Part shown: positions 49,101 to 58,700 of the stretch, piece by piece
Numbering within the stretch: position 1 is the first letter of the stretch
How the letters are laid out: each line of letters opens with the position of its first letter
Assembly (NCBI GenBank): GCA_946531445.1
Contig: CAMNAP010000001.1
Span: forward strand, 1-64,000
Source of the DNA: an uncultured Clostridia bacterium
GTDB taxonomy: Bacteria; Bacillota; Clostridia; Oscillospirales; Acutalibacteraceae
Direction of reading: 5' to 3'
DNA length: 64,000 bases
The notes under the pieces: model-generated
The model's database searches: none
The model's input: the letters and a program-made list of their open reading frames with translations, nothing else
What the model was told of the DNA's origin: nothing
Position numbers and translations under genes: made by a program

Positions 49101-51750
49101 TATGTTCATGGATAAGACAACGGGCGTAGGCTACCATCTCAACCACGATGACACAGCTACCACCTACGGAACGAATACGCCGTACAATTCATCATATATG
49201 TATGTTGGCGGTACAGCGTTTATCAACACGATAGGCTCTACGACAAGTTCATCGACTATGTCCGCTCTTATCGGTGTTCACAGATATCCGCAGAACTGCA
49301 CAAGAGATACTGATATTTACGCAAACTCTAACGTATATATCGGCGGCTGGTGGTATAACAACGCTAAGCTGTATATTAAGGAGAACTGCTCGATTATGGT
49401 AGCAGGTAAGGGCGACGGTTTCTATAAGAGCAACGGTCAGCTTTCAAATCTTATCTATCAGCCAACCGGCGACCTCGTTGTACCTGAGAAGCAGCTTACA
49501 AACGGTGTTGCTGTACTTACGTATCTGTATTCTGAAAAGAACAAGCATCAGCCCTGTAAGCTTTACATCTATCAGTCACTTGATATTTCGCCTTGCGCAA
49601 GTCTTATTGTTCACGGCGGCGGTAAGGTAAGAGATACAGCTAAAATCCGTGATATGACCAAGACGTATTTCTACGGCGACTTTGACGCCGATGAATACCT
49701 TGAAATAGGTAAGGCGACGGACGGTGCTGACGAGACGGAGGCTAAGGAGCCGGGATTCATCCAGGCGGGTGAAAACCTGACGAATTATGAATTCTCCAAC
49801 AGTGCGTATATGTATGTCGGCGGTGACGTTACGAGCGGCTCGTCGGGCGTACTAAGCTCACTCTTCAACGGAAAGATTTTCCAGATATTCAAGGAAGCTT
49901 TCTTCTCAACAGGTTATACAAAGGTATACGCTTCTGCTACGCTTAAAGCTAAGGGAGCTGTTACATCTAATAAGTATATTACCTTAAGACACGACGCGAG
50001 AATTTACTCGGGCGGCGATATGACCGCCAAGACGTCTATTGACGGCGGTAACTACTCTGAGTTCTACGTTGGCGGCTCAATGACAGCGGGTTCAAGCGCA
50101 CTTACAACTATTATAGATTCGCTTGATATTCTTGACCTTTCCAACAGAGGTACTATTAACCTGCGCGAACAGGTAAGATGTATTGTAGGCGGCGATATGT
50201 TCTCAACAAAGCATATCCATATAGGTGAGCTTGCAGCGGGAAGCTACACAAGAGGACGTAAAACAAATTACGGAGTATCATCTGTTACAGAGGGTAGCGA
50301 AGGTCAGTACAACTCTGAGGATATTACCGAGAAGGTTTGTCCTAACAGTAAGTGCGGACAGCCGCTTGACGAAAGTGAGCTTCAGAATCACCACTGTAAC
50401 GACTGCGGAAATGACTTTGACCCGTCACAGTTTGACGCAGGAAGCGATGAAAACGGAAATCAGGAAACGATTGACGATGCTCAGATAATTGACACGTCAA
50501 CAGACCTTGACGAGGTTGAGGACGACGCTTACGGCGCAAACGTATTTATTCAGGGCTCAATGGTTGCTCTCAACGGTCATATTAAAGAATTTGCATATTC
50601 AAGTATTGTTGTCGGCAAGTATGTATACTGCCCTGATAACATAGAGATAAGAAGTAACGCTGACCTTTGGGTAATGCCCGAAACCTTCGGAAACAGCACC
50701 TATCAGTATCTGCCTTACAGCGGTTCTGCAGGCGATACAATCTTCTCAAAGATTCTGTATTATATCCGTAAAGCAGGTTACGAAGCACGTCAGGCACTTA
50801 TGGCTCACGACGGCAGCGTTTATACCCTCAGCCAGCTGATTCTTTACAAGAATGCTTCACTTATGGGTACTTACGACTGCGTAGTTCCCGGTCAGTGCGT
50901 ACTCAGTCACGACAGCCTTGTTTACTTCGGTCATGACTTTACGTGTACGGCTCCGTCGCTTGATATTAAGAACGGCGCAATTAACCTGTTCAATATGACG
51001 AAGAATGCAATAAACGGCTGGCTTAATCCCGGTGCGGCTCAGAGTGAAACCGACAAACCGATTGCAGGCTTTGACGCACGAGGAATTGCGGGACCGGGTT
51101 ACAGATACACCTGTAAGAACACCGCGGCGCATAACGGTTACTATTACCATATGACAACGCGCAAGGACGAACAGATTACGGGAACGCTTGTCTGTGATGT
51201 CTGCGGACAGCCGATTAACACAAACACACGTAAGCTTGTTCAGGTTTCGTACCCTGCTGTTGTTTATGCAAATAATAAGATTAACATTATTACAACTGTG
51301 AGCATGCAGATGACATATCTTATTGCTAACAGAAGCGATGTAAATCTTTACAACGTTGCAACAGTAAACAAGTATAATGAGTCTAACCTCAAGGAGCTTC
51401 CAAACGCAATTTCATCTTACCTCGGCAATATCAATTACTTTGCTATGTACGGTAAGCTGGCTTCGCTGTTCTACGCTCCTACAAAGAATGTTGACTTTGA
51501 CGGTTATTATTCCGAAATCTGGGGCTGCGTACTCGGAGACACGGTAACTATGAACTGTTATTATCAGGCGTTCCACCGCTTCAATAACTGGAGAACGATG
51601 AACCTTAATATTGCTGAATCGGGTAGCGTTTACATCATACCTGAAAGCACATATATTGAGGCACCTGATAATGTCGATTCGGATAACTTCCTTAACGATA
51701 CGGGACTTAATCCGAACCTGCCCGAGGGCGCTCAGATATTCTTTGACTAA
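43168..51750 (+). CDS. Giant TadG/TadE-G-like protein with long parallel-beta-helix-like (bactofilin/DUF7305-like) repeat region and two zinc-ribbon-like motifs
   Basis: N-terminal ENGAITVMTAVMLTVVIGFTALAIDLGLHYYRGARLQNAVDAAATA; single 2860-codon frame; repeated G(G)KLYVNGNV / LYVTGSISC-type turns. Confidence 0.88.
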   Translation: MKKLFKRLRIENGAITVMTAVMLTVVIGFTALAIDLGLHYYRGARLQNAVDAAATAVAGNLGSIDTSLEDVAYEYLERNGFDKEKYGTDSNGDSKLKVTIEKKGEVDLESVDDERYIKAGYYKITVSAVDDTLLAKVLNIQSLRLVKTSYVKAEANYVPMPRALNYTIFAGSTKGNNASPAMQLNGRTSVVFNRAVGLVESGINLINSAIVQPLIGFFGGNANYNDLVHINVSEIVSNGDLHSNSNISVKVQALNMSRVKDRDFEGNENVEAYEHLEVEEDEIESGFNDYGQVTATAVDDIKFNKSESFLFGFANATPYSDSKTRIYVANQQYIEQTQQALNVIDLLDFSQINSTPALREKYEYAAQVYTSKIFNLTDEQKAAIINQKDNLEYVGNNEYKLNNQGGIIYYIHASDAENALAYAREKGIDGLVEDLNRDGNDKMFSSDSETPLYSGYADNKSSTSSVVNFTKKDEHGDTTDSAKININGSSIARDFGKVSNINSNTNASRTGMRFAVARTFMENSEYIPVPNLKPYFTRQVNRSIRNATKSREKINQSDAGYRTVKLAVKAKTQELTGYLENLSFEDLKYNDVDTYTSYDNTVLFKRFKSGSETGLTDLKNNTVSYTGSLMNYNYNVTMSDKTYKGYSLYNANNVLKSPAEFVNEYKLLNESSSGSEAIQNKKKAITDAEHNNANSEETAVTRMKDELLNNKNFKYDYEKSDSSNSNNVKKRIESIQKPDITMHAGVVNPKVTVTAPSEPDVFLGYGTTGNGTTIPRTSGPRKAFDNFVKGYGVSVSTDTFTAPAQPSIGNAPSGGSGTLGGNNCRSDQYTTAGKIYSSATTPYYTEWFNTHRFNMICNNNSAITGDVKVDNGIGLYVQNGGNLRVGGKFYTDGGSNCTLQTESGGKLYVHGMADCQHGGTTINCSGYTHIGGKIYLNAENQKINVYNGGKLYVNGNVECNDQKDELNVWGYCQINGDLKTVKVNGSGNREFKVNVKSGGVLVVKGSIDFTYKDYITVESGGTLIVQNQCTVNNSGSITVNGNLIQLNGSNSVDTSSLSISGGKLYTVGGINSKAAITVDNSSVYCLTNVSANNDNSSSDYLDIKGTSNIYIRGVLTTGGNKKHLYIHDGTNSVVSILGEGAADCFNGTCSQIHANNSTSGNKVYLGKSTTIYDNNENIVNGGLSCFGNLTFNSNSQITLTGNGLSYITGNLNATSASIFNVSNNQVLYVLGNINTTNLTVDNAKVHANGRIDISQLLKLINGGLLEGVSGVGATSYDTAGGDFNSVKTISFDVQDISANAMADGYVKTESVSARSMTLDNVKLKIEGNLTLTGDLILRNGSVLYVTGSISCAAINLNNSQLYVDDNISCSSINMNRALILTRKGNVVNLLNSNLSCTGAVTASDNSKIYVEGAMTAKSVNVSGSTEVLGYKSLNLTETYSSSGAGSITISGSNSEVFCGPSSTSSSSKWIYIVAGGKFYYPAGLYSCHMEVKTGGKVVIDGSQNNQSCEIKDYALVESAGIFFNKGLTKITNCRFTNNGMMYLVGGVNSSGINSGSGDQDFILGNNSESYIGKTSSANLSTLNYKGWYEGRGNVYIENNLVIAGSTSSVTVNKRNVSCYIGNGTTYVLGGVTCSNGNAIKTEANTGLIMNNDLNIACPIYNFGKLHVINGSLKIDTTQVYLTDGELRNSTLGIYSGDPKWENNRKNCSLKNGDGEGSVNAEFFVGGTYPIHFIGFVRNAGKIYFNSSVNIEGYGSIDGMNDDFAYVNYAGAQTHINGAVKLNSNQLFNKWKSGNNECIFACEGKLTYGGCLTNCGKVFVDGAVTNNESNSETVNGKKYLSKSFSVMNGMYVIDKDTVKDNFNSMVYPAATLYCSGKMEVGVSEAGGESGAIISIGTMYVGGDMNIFTNGPYLKIAITDLFSNSGSHSYFRTGLWLLNNSNTFVGGNSFVGAGAAIGRDSIFMTGGDFRVKRSLKLNCYMFMDKTTGVGYHLNHDDTATTYGTNTPYNSSYMYVGGTAFINTIGSTTSSSTMSALIGVHRYPQNCTRDTDIYANSNVYIGGWWYNNAKLYIKENCSIMVAGKGDGFYKSNGQLSNLIYQPTGDLVVPEKQLTNGVAVLTYLYSEKNKHQPCKLYIYQSLDISPCASLIVHGGGKVRDTAKIRDMTKTYFYGDFDADEYLEIGKATDGADETEAKEPGFIQAGENLTNYEFSNSAYMYVGGDVTSGSSGVLSSLFNGKIFQIFKEAFFSTGYTKVYASATLKAKGAVTSNKYITLRHDARIYSGGDMTAKTSIDGGNYSEFYVGGSMTAGSSALTTIIDSLDILDLSNRGTINLREQVRCIVGGDMFSTKHIHIGELAAGSYTRGRKTNYGVSSVTEGSEGQYNSEDITEKVCPNSKCGQPLDESELQNHHCNDCGNDFDPSQFDAGSDENGNQETIDDAQIIDTSTDLDEVEDDAYGANVFIQGSMVALNGHIKEFAYSSIVVGKYVYCPDNIEIRSNADLWVMPETFGNSTYQYLPYSGSAGDTIFSKILYYIRKAGYEARQALMAHDGSVYTLSQLILYKNASLMGTYDCVVPGQCVLSHDSLVYFGHDFTCTAPSLDIKNGAINLFNMTKNAINGWLNPGAAQSETDKPIAGFDARGIAGPGYRYTCKNTAAHNGYYYHMTTRKDEQITGTLVCDVCGQPINTNTRKLVQVSYPAVVYANNKINIITTVSMQMTYLIANRSDVNLYNVATVNKYNESNLKELPNAISSYLGNINYFAMYGKLASLFYAPTKNVDFDGYYSEIWGCVLGDTVTMNCYYQAFHRFNNWRTMNLNIAESGSVYIIPESTYIEAPDNVDSDNFLNDTGLNPNLPEGAQIFFD

Positions 51751-51767
51751 AAGATAATAATTAATAA

Positions 51768-51800
51768 CAGGCTTCTCTCAGGAGAAGCCTGCTATTTTTA
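51768..51800 (+). terminator. Rho-independent terminator
   Basis: caggcttctctcaggagaagcctg followed by ctattttta. Confidence 0.85.
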
Positions 51801-51871
51801 TATATTGGGCTTGAAAAAACGGGACGTACAATATATAATAAAATAGATAATTTATATTTGTGAGGCACAAT

Positions 51872-54232
51872 ATGAAAAACGTATGTGAAAAATGCGGCGC
51901 CGAGCTTGACAGACACACAGGGCTTTGCCCCAACTGTGACGGGGACGAGTTTGTTCCTATGAGCGCGGTTGAGGATGAGGAATACGAGGAGAGCAGAGTT
52001 ACGCGTAAGGGTATAATTGCAATCTTTCTTGCTGTAATTGCGCTTTTGATTGTTGTAAGCGTAATTATTGTTGCCGTTTCAAACGGCTGGATTGGCGGCA
52101 AGGAAAAGCACTCTGCGGCTCGCAAAAGCTACGAGCTTTACCTTAATGAAACGCTTTATCCCAACCACGGCGTTATGGATATAGAGCACCCGTCAATCAG
52201 CAGTAAGGGAATGTTCTTTGCCGATATATTTGATTTAAACAAGGATTCAAGCGACGAGCTTATTGTCGGCATTGCTGACAAGAGCGGCGACAATATTGAA
52301 TATTCACTTTCGTGTTATGAGTATAATCCTAACGCAGTTGTTCAGGGCGCCAAGAGCGCAAATGAAAAGGGCGTTGGCGTTGAGATGAATTCAACGGTTG
52401 TTGTTTTCGGCGAGAGCGATTACACTGAAAGTACATCGTCACACCTGCCTAACGATTTCAGATTCTACAGGGTTGAAACCAAGGAGCAGGATTATATCTT
52501 TGCCGAGAGAGTGAGAAACGGCGACTTTGAGTGTCACGTTTTATCCGTTATTACGGGCGGCTTTACAGAGGAGGCAAACATCAGCGTAAACAACGGCGCA
52601 AACGGTGCTGTAGGCGTTATTTCAAACAAGCTTCCTGCGTCCCTTGAAATTGACACGTCGGGCTTTAAAAAGAAAAAACTAAATTCCTTCAGCGATATTT
52701 CGGACGGCGCACAGGCACTTTTCTACAGCGACGAAAAGTATTCCTTTACAAATAACTATAAATCTGTTGAGGAAGCGCTCAATGCTTTCTACGCTGTTTA
52801 CGGCGCAAAAAAGGCTCCAATCAAGGCTGAAGAGGGCGGCTACAAGCTTGAAGAGGTTGACAAGGAAAGTCTTGTTTTCACATACTCATATACGCAAAGC
52901 ACAGACAGCGAAACGGCCGTAAGTAAGGATACCTACAACAACAAGGATTACTCGCAGCTTATGGAGCTTCTAAGTAAAGAGAATCAGGCGGCTGTTGACA
53001 GTATGATTAAGAAAAACGCAAAGGACAGCGAAAAGGCTGAAACAGCAAAGAGCGACGTTGCCTTCGGCGGAGTTGTTCAGAGCGGTGAATACACGTATTA
53101 CTGGAAGTATTCAAACAGCTCGTTCTCGTCTGAATCTTCTGAATCGGGAAGCTACCGCTACTCGTCGGGCGCTGAAAATCAGCTAATAAGGCGTGACAAG
53201 GACGGACGGGAGACTGTTCTTGTTGAAACTGCGGGCGTGGGTAACCTTGCAATTGCAGGACACAGAATCTTCTTCCAGAAGGCAAACGGAAACAGCGACA
53301 GCTACAACGTTGATTCCTGCGATATGGAAGGAAATGACGTTGAATACCACGACACAGGTGTTCTTGCGGGCGTCGTTTCAAACGGCGACTATGTTGTATT
53401 TTCTCCCGACAACGCAAAGTATGATTTCGGTACAATCAAGGCTGTTAAGGCGGACACGCTTGACGTTGTTACAACAGTTTATAACGCTCGGTTCCTTGCG
53501 TGCGACAGCGACAGAGTTTACTATCAGTCTGAGCAGGCGGAATATACTGACGCTCACCACGGAAAGACGACCTGCTCAAGCGTATACGCTAACGGTAGCG
53601 CAAGCAGAACGCTTTATGTAACAGAGGCTGATTTGTACGGCGATGACAGCAGCTCGGGCAAGACCTCGTCTATGATTAGAAATGCGTATATTTTAAACGG
53701 CTATATCTATTACGCATACGGCAGCTATGACAGCGACGACGGAGAGTTTGAGGGCGGCAAGATTGCAAAGGTTAAGCTTGACGGCTCAAGCGGAGAAATA
53801 CTTGCAAATACTGACAGCGACAGTTTTGTAATAGACGCAAAGGGTAATCTTGCAACGGCTGAAAACGGCGCTAATATGAACGGTTATACCTACAGCAACG
53901 GTTCTGTTTATAAGTTCAGCGCGGCTTCGGGTAAAAACGAGGAAATTATTACCTCGTCCGATTATGCTTCGTTCTCAACGCTGAATATAAACGACGCAGA
54001 GCATAACACGTCGGGCGACTTACTGAGCCTTGACTTTGTTTCAAAAACAGACGACGGAAAGCTGTACTTCGGCGTTAAGCTCGGAAGCGCTGATTCAGAG
54101 GGTGAGGATAAAGAGTACAGATACAAGGGCTATGCACTGTTTGTTAAGGATTCAGGCTCCTCTGAATGTAACGAGATTTACTCAATAACGGAGAATTCCG
54201 AAAGTGATGACAGCGACGACTCGGAGGAGTGA
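51872..54232 (+). CDS. Zinc-ribbon membrane-anchored protein with large repeat-rich extracellular domain
   Basis: CEKCGAELDRHTGLCPNC ribbon, single TM (IIAIFLAVIALLIVVSVIIVAV), long DUF5050-like C-terminus. Confidence 0.75.
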   Translation: MKNVCEKCGAELDRHTGLCPNCDGDEFVPMSAVEDEEYEESRVTRKGIIAIFLAVIALLIVVSVIIVAVSNGWIGGKEKHSAARKSYELYLNETLYPNHGVMDIEHPSISSKGMFFADIFDLNKDSSDELIVGIADKSGDNIEYSLSCYEYNPNAVVQGAKSANEKGVGVEMNSTVVVFGESDYTESTSSHLPNDFRFYRVETKEQDYIFAERVRNGDFECHVLSVITGGFTEEANISVNNGANGAVGVISNKLPASLEIDTSGFKKKKLNSFSDISDGAQALFYSDEKYSFTNNYKSVEEALNAFYAVYGAKKAPIKAEEGGYKLEEVDKESLVFTYSYTQSTDSETAVSKDTYNNKDYSQLMELLSKENQAAVDSMIKKNAKDSEKAETAKSDVAFGGVVQSGEYTYYWKYSNSSFSSESSESGSYRYSSGAENQLIRRDKDGRETVLVETAGVGNLAIAGHRIFFQKANGNSDSYNVDSCDMEGNDVEYHDTGVLAGVVSNGDYVVFSPDNAKYDFGTIKAVKADTLDVVTTVYNARFLACDSDRVYYQSEQAEYTDAHHGKTTCSSVYANGSASRTLYVTEADLYGDDSSSGKTSSMIRNAYILNGYIYYAYGSYDSDDGEFEGGKIAKVKLDGSSGEILANTDSDSFVIDAKGNLATAENGANMNGYTYSNGSVYKFSAASGKNEEIITSSDYASFSTLNINDAEHNTSGDLLSLDFVSKTDDGKLYFGVKLGSADSEGEDKEYRYKGYALFVKDSGSSECNEIYSITENSESDDSDDSEE

Positions 54233-54235
54233 TGT

Positions 54236-54976
54236 ATGAAAAAAGCAGTTATATTGTTTACAACGCTTCTTCTGCTTTTCGCATTTCCTTTAAGCGCTCT
54301 TGCAGACGCAACCTCGTTTGAATACAAGGACGAAAAAACGGGAACAGTTCTGATTATTCCCGCGGGCTGGGCAGAGGTGAAAGGCGCTGATATAGGAATT
54401 GATGGCGACTGTGTATATGTTCACAGAGATACCGAAAAGGATGTTGAGGAAGCTGACGACAGCGACGAGGAAGAGGACGAAAAGACGTTTGTGCCGTACA
54501 TCGCGTATGCTTCTGTTGATATAGCGGGAGAATACAACGATAAGCGCAGGGAAGAGGTAAACCTTGATTCGTTCAGCACCGGCGAGCTTGCAAAAATCCT
54601 CGGCATATCAGAAAAGGAGCTTGCAAAAGCGACTTATAACGAAACAGACTATTACCGCTTTGAAACAGACGCTGCACGGTTTACTCAATCACTTGAAAAG
54701 GGTCAGAGAGTAACGGGGTATGTTACTGTTAAAAATGGCTGGCTTTATAAGGCGCTGTTTTTTGACGATACGGACAGCGATGTTTACGACGACTTTAAAA
54801 CTCTTATGGGAAGCATTCAGCTTGAGGGCAAAACGCCCGAAGTTACCCAAAAGGATAGCAGGCTGATAACGCCGAAAAAAGCTCTTTCGCTTGCAGTAAT
54901 GCTTGCGGCAATAATTGCGTTCGGTATTGTACTGATTAAAACTAAAAAGAAATATAAAAAGCCTTCACGATTGTGA
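54236..54976 (+). CDS. Secreted/membrane-anchored hypothetical protein
   Basis: N-terminal signal peptide and C-terminal TM with basic tail. Confidence 0.75.
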   Translation: MKKAVILFTTLLLLFAFPLSALADATSFEYKDEKTGTVLIIPAGWAEVKGADIGIDGDCVYVHRDTEKDVEEADDSDEEEDEKTFVPYIAYASVDIAGEYNDKRREEVNLDSFSTGELAKILGISEKELAKATYNETDYYRFETDAARFTQSLEKGQRVTGYVTVKNGWLYKALFFDDTDSDVYDDFKTLMGSIQLEGKTPEVTQKDSRLITPKKALSLAVMLAAIIAFGIVLIKTKKKYKKPSRL

Positions 54977-54987
54977 AGGCTTTTTTA
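54956..54987. terminator. Bidirectional terminator
   Basis: aaaaagccttcacgattgtgaaggctttttta. Confidence 0.85.
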
Positions 54988-54988
54988 T

Positions 54989-55243
54989 TTAGAACTGAGC
55001 CGAAGGGGAGAACTTCTGTTTAACCGAGTCGATTTTGCTTTGGTCTGCCTGCTCGGTTGTGTACCAACCCTTTTGCTCCATTTTTTTATAGATTTCATCC
55101 TGCATTGCAAGGGAATCGTTGAGCGCGCATTTGAAAGTCTCGTTGATGTTAACGCTTGAGGATTCAATAGCGCCGTGCATATAAAGGTCGCACACGCCCT
55201 TTTCAAGCATTAGCATATCCTGCATTAAAAGTTTATCCTGCAT
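54989..55243 (-). CDS. Spore coat protein (CotF-like)
   Basis: MQDKLLMQDMLMLEKGVCDLYMHGAIESSSVNINETFKCALNDSLAMQDEIYKKMEQKGWYTTEQA. Confidence 0.8.
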   Translation of the reverse strand: MQDKLLMQDMLMLEKGVCDLYMHGAIESSSVNINETFKCALNDSLAMQDEIYKKMEQKGWYTTEQADQSKIDSVKQKFSPSAQF

Positions 55244-55252
55244 AGTAACTCC

Positions 55253-55429
55253 TTAGTTTAATAGATTAATAAAGCTTGAAAAAATCTGTTGATGCTGTCT
55301 TTTCATTTTTTCGGTTGTTTCTCTGAGGTCAGAGTCGCTAATCTGTGCGGCGATTTCGTCGCAGCGAGTCTGAAAGTATTCCTCGTGTCCGAGAGCGTCC
55401 TCTACGTAGAGTAATTCTTTTCCTGTCAT
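55253..55429 (-). CDS. Small 58-aa protein upstream of cotF-like gene
   Basis: MTGKELLYVEDALGHEEYFQTRCDEIAAQISDSDLRETTEKMKRQHQQIFSSFINLLN; SD gcggaggtg; absent from the ORF track. Confidence 0.7.
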   Translation of the reverse strand: MTGKELLYVEDALGHEEYFQTRCDEIAAQISDSDLRETTEKMKRQHQQIFSSFINLLN

Positions 55430-55601
55430 TTTAAATTCACCTCCGCGTTAATATTATCTTCCTTTTTACTATTCTTATTCACAACGGATTTATTTATTAA
55501 AAATATTACATAAACACAAAACAGTAAAGAAACACAAGGCGGCGTGTAGCGAAAAGTTTTCCACTTTGGTAACGTTGTACAAAATTTTTATAAAATAGTT
55601 C

Positions 55602-55630
55602 TTGACTTTAGTATTTCTTTTGTATATAAT
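55602..55630 (+). promoter_or_regulatory. Sigma-A promoter for rpoB
   Basis: TTGACT (55602-55607), 17-nt spacer, TATAAT (55625-55630). Confidence 0.75.
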
Positions 55631-55788
55631 GTTACCACCATTAAAATGGGAATATATGCACCTATGGCACTTTTTGCTCATTTTTGAGTACACAAAAAGT
55701 TTACATTTTTGGCCTTTAAAAAGCGCAAAAAACGGTGTGTTTTTCCCGATTTTACGGCAATCTAAAATGAAACGGAGTGAATACCTAT

Positions 55789-58700
55789 ATGGTAAATGTG
55801 AAGGATGTACAGCTTGGTACAACTACACGAAAGAGCTTTGCAAAAATCAATGAGGTAATGCAGATGCCTAACCTTATTGAAGTGCAGAAGAAATCATACC
55901 AGGAGTTCCTCGACGAAGGTCTTAAGGAGGTATTCCGCGATATCGGACCTATTTCCGATTACACGGGTAACCTTGTTCTTGACTTCATTGATTTTTCAAT
56001 GGATGACGACCCGAAGTATGATATTGCAGAATGCAAAGCACGCGACGCCACATATTCAAAGCCGCTCAAGGTCAGAGCACGTCTTCAGAATAAGGAGACA
56101 GGAGAGGTTAAGGAATCAACTATGTTCCTTTGCGATTTCCCGCTTATGACTGACGCAGGTACCTTTGTAATTAACGGCGCTGAAAGATGTATTGTATCCC
56201 AGCTTGTAAGATCTCCAGGCGTGTACTACGCTATGGAGCACGATAAAACAGGTAAGGAGCTTTACACTAATACTGTAATTCCTAACCGCGGCGCATGGCT
56301 TGAATACGAGACAGACGCGTCTGATATATTCTATGTTAGAATTGATAAAAACAGAAAGATTTTAATTACAACCTTCTTAAGAGCTCTCGGTCTCGGAACA
56401 GACGATGAAATCCGCGAATTCTTCGGCGAAGACGAAAGAATGGAAAAGACCATAGAGAAGGATTCAACAATGAATCAGGAGGAGGCTCTTCTTGAGGTTT
56501 ACAAGAAGCTTCGTCCCGGCGAGCCGCCGACGCTTGAAACTGCTCAGGCACACCTTGAAGGCCTTTTCTTTGACGTTCACCGTTATGACCTTTCAAGAGT
56601 GGGAAGATATAAGTATAATAAAAAGCTCGGCCTTGTTGAGCGTCTTACGGGACAGGTTGTTGCTCAGCCCGTAATCTCTCCCGAAGGAGAGCTTCTTGCC
56701 GAGCCGGGCGAAAAGCTTACTGCAGAAAAGGCTCTGGAAATTGAAAACGCAGGTGTTATGTCTGTTTCAATCACACTTGAGTCGGGCGCAGAGATTAAGG
56801 TTGTTTCAAACGGCATGGTTGACATAGACAGCTTTGTTGACATTGATAAGAAGGCGCTGAGAATCAACGAGAAGGTAAGCTACCGCGTACTCAGTGAAAT
56901 TCTTGAAAAGTGCGGCGACGACAGGGAAGCGCTTGAAGAGGAAATCAGAATCAAGCACGATGACCTCATTCCCAATCATATTATTATTGACGATATATTT
57001 GCTACCGTTTCATATCTTAATAACCTTGCTGTAGGCGTAGGTAAAACAGACGATATTGACCATCTCGGCAACCGTCGTATCCGCGCCGTAGGCGAGCTTC
57101 TTCAGAATCAGTTCAGAATAGGCTTTACAAGAATGGTCAGAATTATTCACGATAAGATGACCACTCAGGCTCAGGATGAGGACAAGGAAATCACTCCCGC
57201 TGACCTCATCAACATCCGTCCTGTAGGCGCGGCAATCCGCGAGTTCTTCGGTTCATCTCCGCTTTCACAGTTTATGGACCAGAACAATCCTCTTGCAGAG
57301 CTTACTCACAAGAGACGTCTTTCGGCTCTCGGCCCCGGCGGTCTTTCAAGAGACCGTGCAGGCTTTGAGGTTCGTGACGTTCACTATACTCACTACGGAC
57401 GTATGTGCCCGATTGAGACTCCTGAAGGACCTAACATCGGTCTTATCTCATATCTTGCATGCTACAGCCGTCTTAACGACTACGGCTTCATTGAGGCGCC
57501 TTACCGTAAGATTGACAAGGAAACCGGCGTTGTAACCGACGAGGTTGTTTATATGACAGCCGACGTAGAGGACGAATATGTTGTTGCACAGGCAAACGAG
57601 CCTCTTGACGAAAACGGCAGATTTGCAAACAACAGAGTTACCTGCCGTTATAAAGACGAGTTCCTTACTATGTCTCCCGACGAGGTTGACTATATGGACG
57701 TATCGCCGAAGATGGTTGTATCGGTTGCTACGGCAATGATTCCGTTCCTTGAAAACGACGACGCAAACCGTGCTCTTATGGGTGCTAACATGCAGCGTCA
57801 GGCAGTTCCGCTACTTAAGACGGAGGCTCCCGTAGTCGGAACAGGTATGGAATACAAGGCTGCTTACGACTCGGGCGTAGTAGTTCCCGCTAAGAGAGGC
57901 GGTACCGTTGTCGCTCTTGACGCAAGCACAATTGAAATTAAGACACAGTCAGGCGAAATTGATAAGTACAACCTTATTAAGTATGCAGGCTCAAACCAGG
58001 GAACATGCATTAACCAGCGCCCGATAGTTTCTCTTCATCAGGAGGTTATCGCAGGACAGGTTATCGCAGACGGCCCTGCAACCTGCAACGGTGAAATTTC
58101 ACTCGGTAAGAACGCTCTCATCGGCTTTATGACCTGGGAGGGTTACAACTACGAGGACGCTGTTCTTATCAATGAGAAGATTGTTCGCGACGACGTATAT
58201 ACTTCTATTCACATTATTAAGCACGACCAGGAAGCGCGCGATACCAAGCTCGGCCCCGAGGAAATCACAAGAGATATTCCAAACGTTGGTGAGGAAGCTC
58301 TTAAGGACCTCGACGAGGACGGTATTATCCGCATAGGCGCCGAGGTACACTCGGGCGATATTCTTGTAGGTAAGGTTACACCTAAGGGTGAAACAGACCT
58401 TACAAGTGAGGAAAGACTTCTTCGCGCAATCTTCGGCGAGAAGGCAAGAGAGGTAAGAGATACCTCGCTTAAGGTGCCTCACGGTGAGTACGGTATTGTT
58501 GTTGACGTTAAGGTTTACACAAGAGCCAACAGCGACGAGCTCAACCCGGGCGTTAACAAAATTGTTCGTGTTTACATTGCTCAGAAGAGAAAGATACAGG
58601 CAGGCGACAAGATGGCGGGCCGTCACGGTAACAAGGGCGTTGTTTCGCGTGTTCTTCCTCAGGAGGATATGCCGTTCCTTCCCGACGGACGTCCGCTTGA

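Noticed and set aside
43168-51750. Possible CRISPR array or tandem DNA repeat in the giant gene
   Set aside because: Repetition is at the level of degenerate protein motifs; no regularly spaced identical DNA repeats seen
58099-58626. 175-aa minus-strand ORF
   Set aside because: Antisense to the highly conserved rpoB core; a shadow ORF
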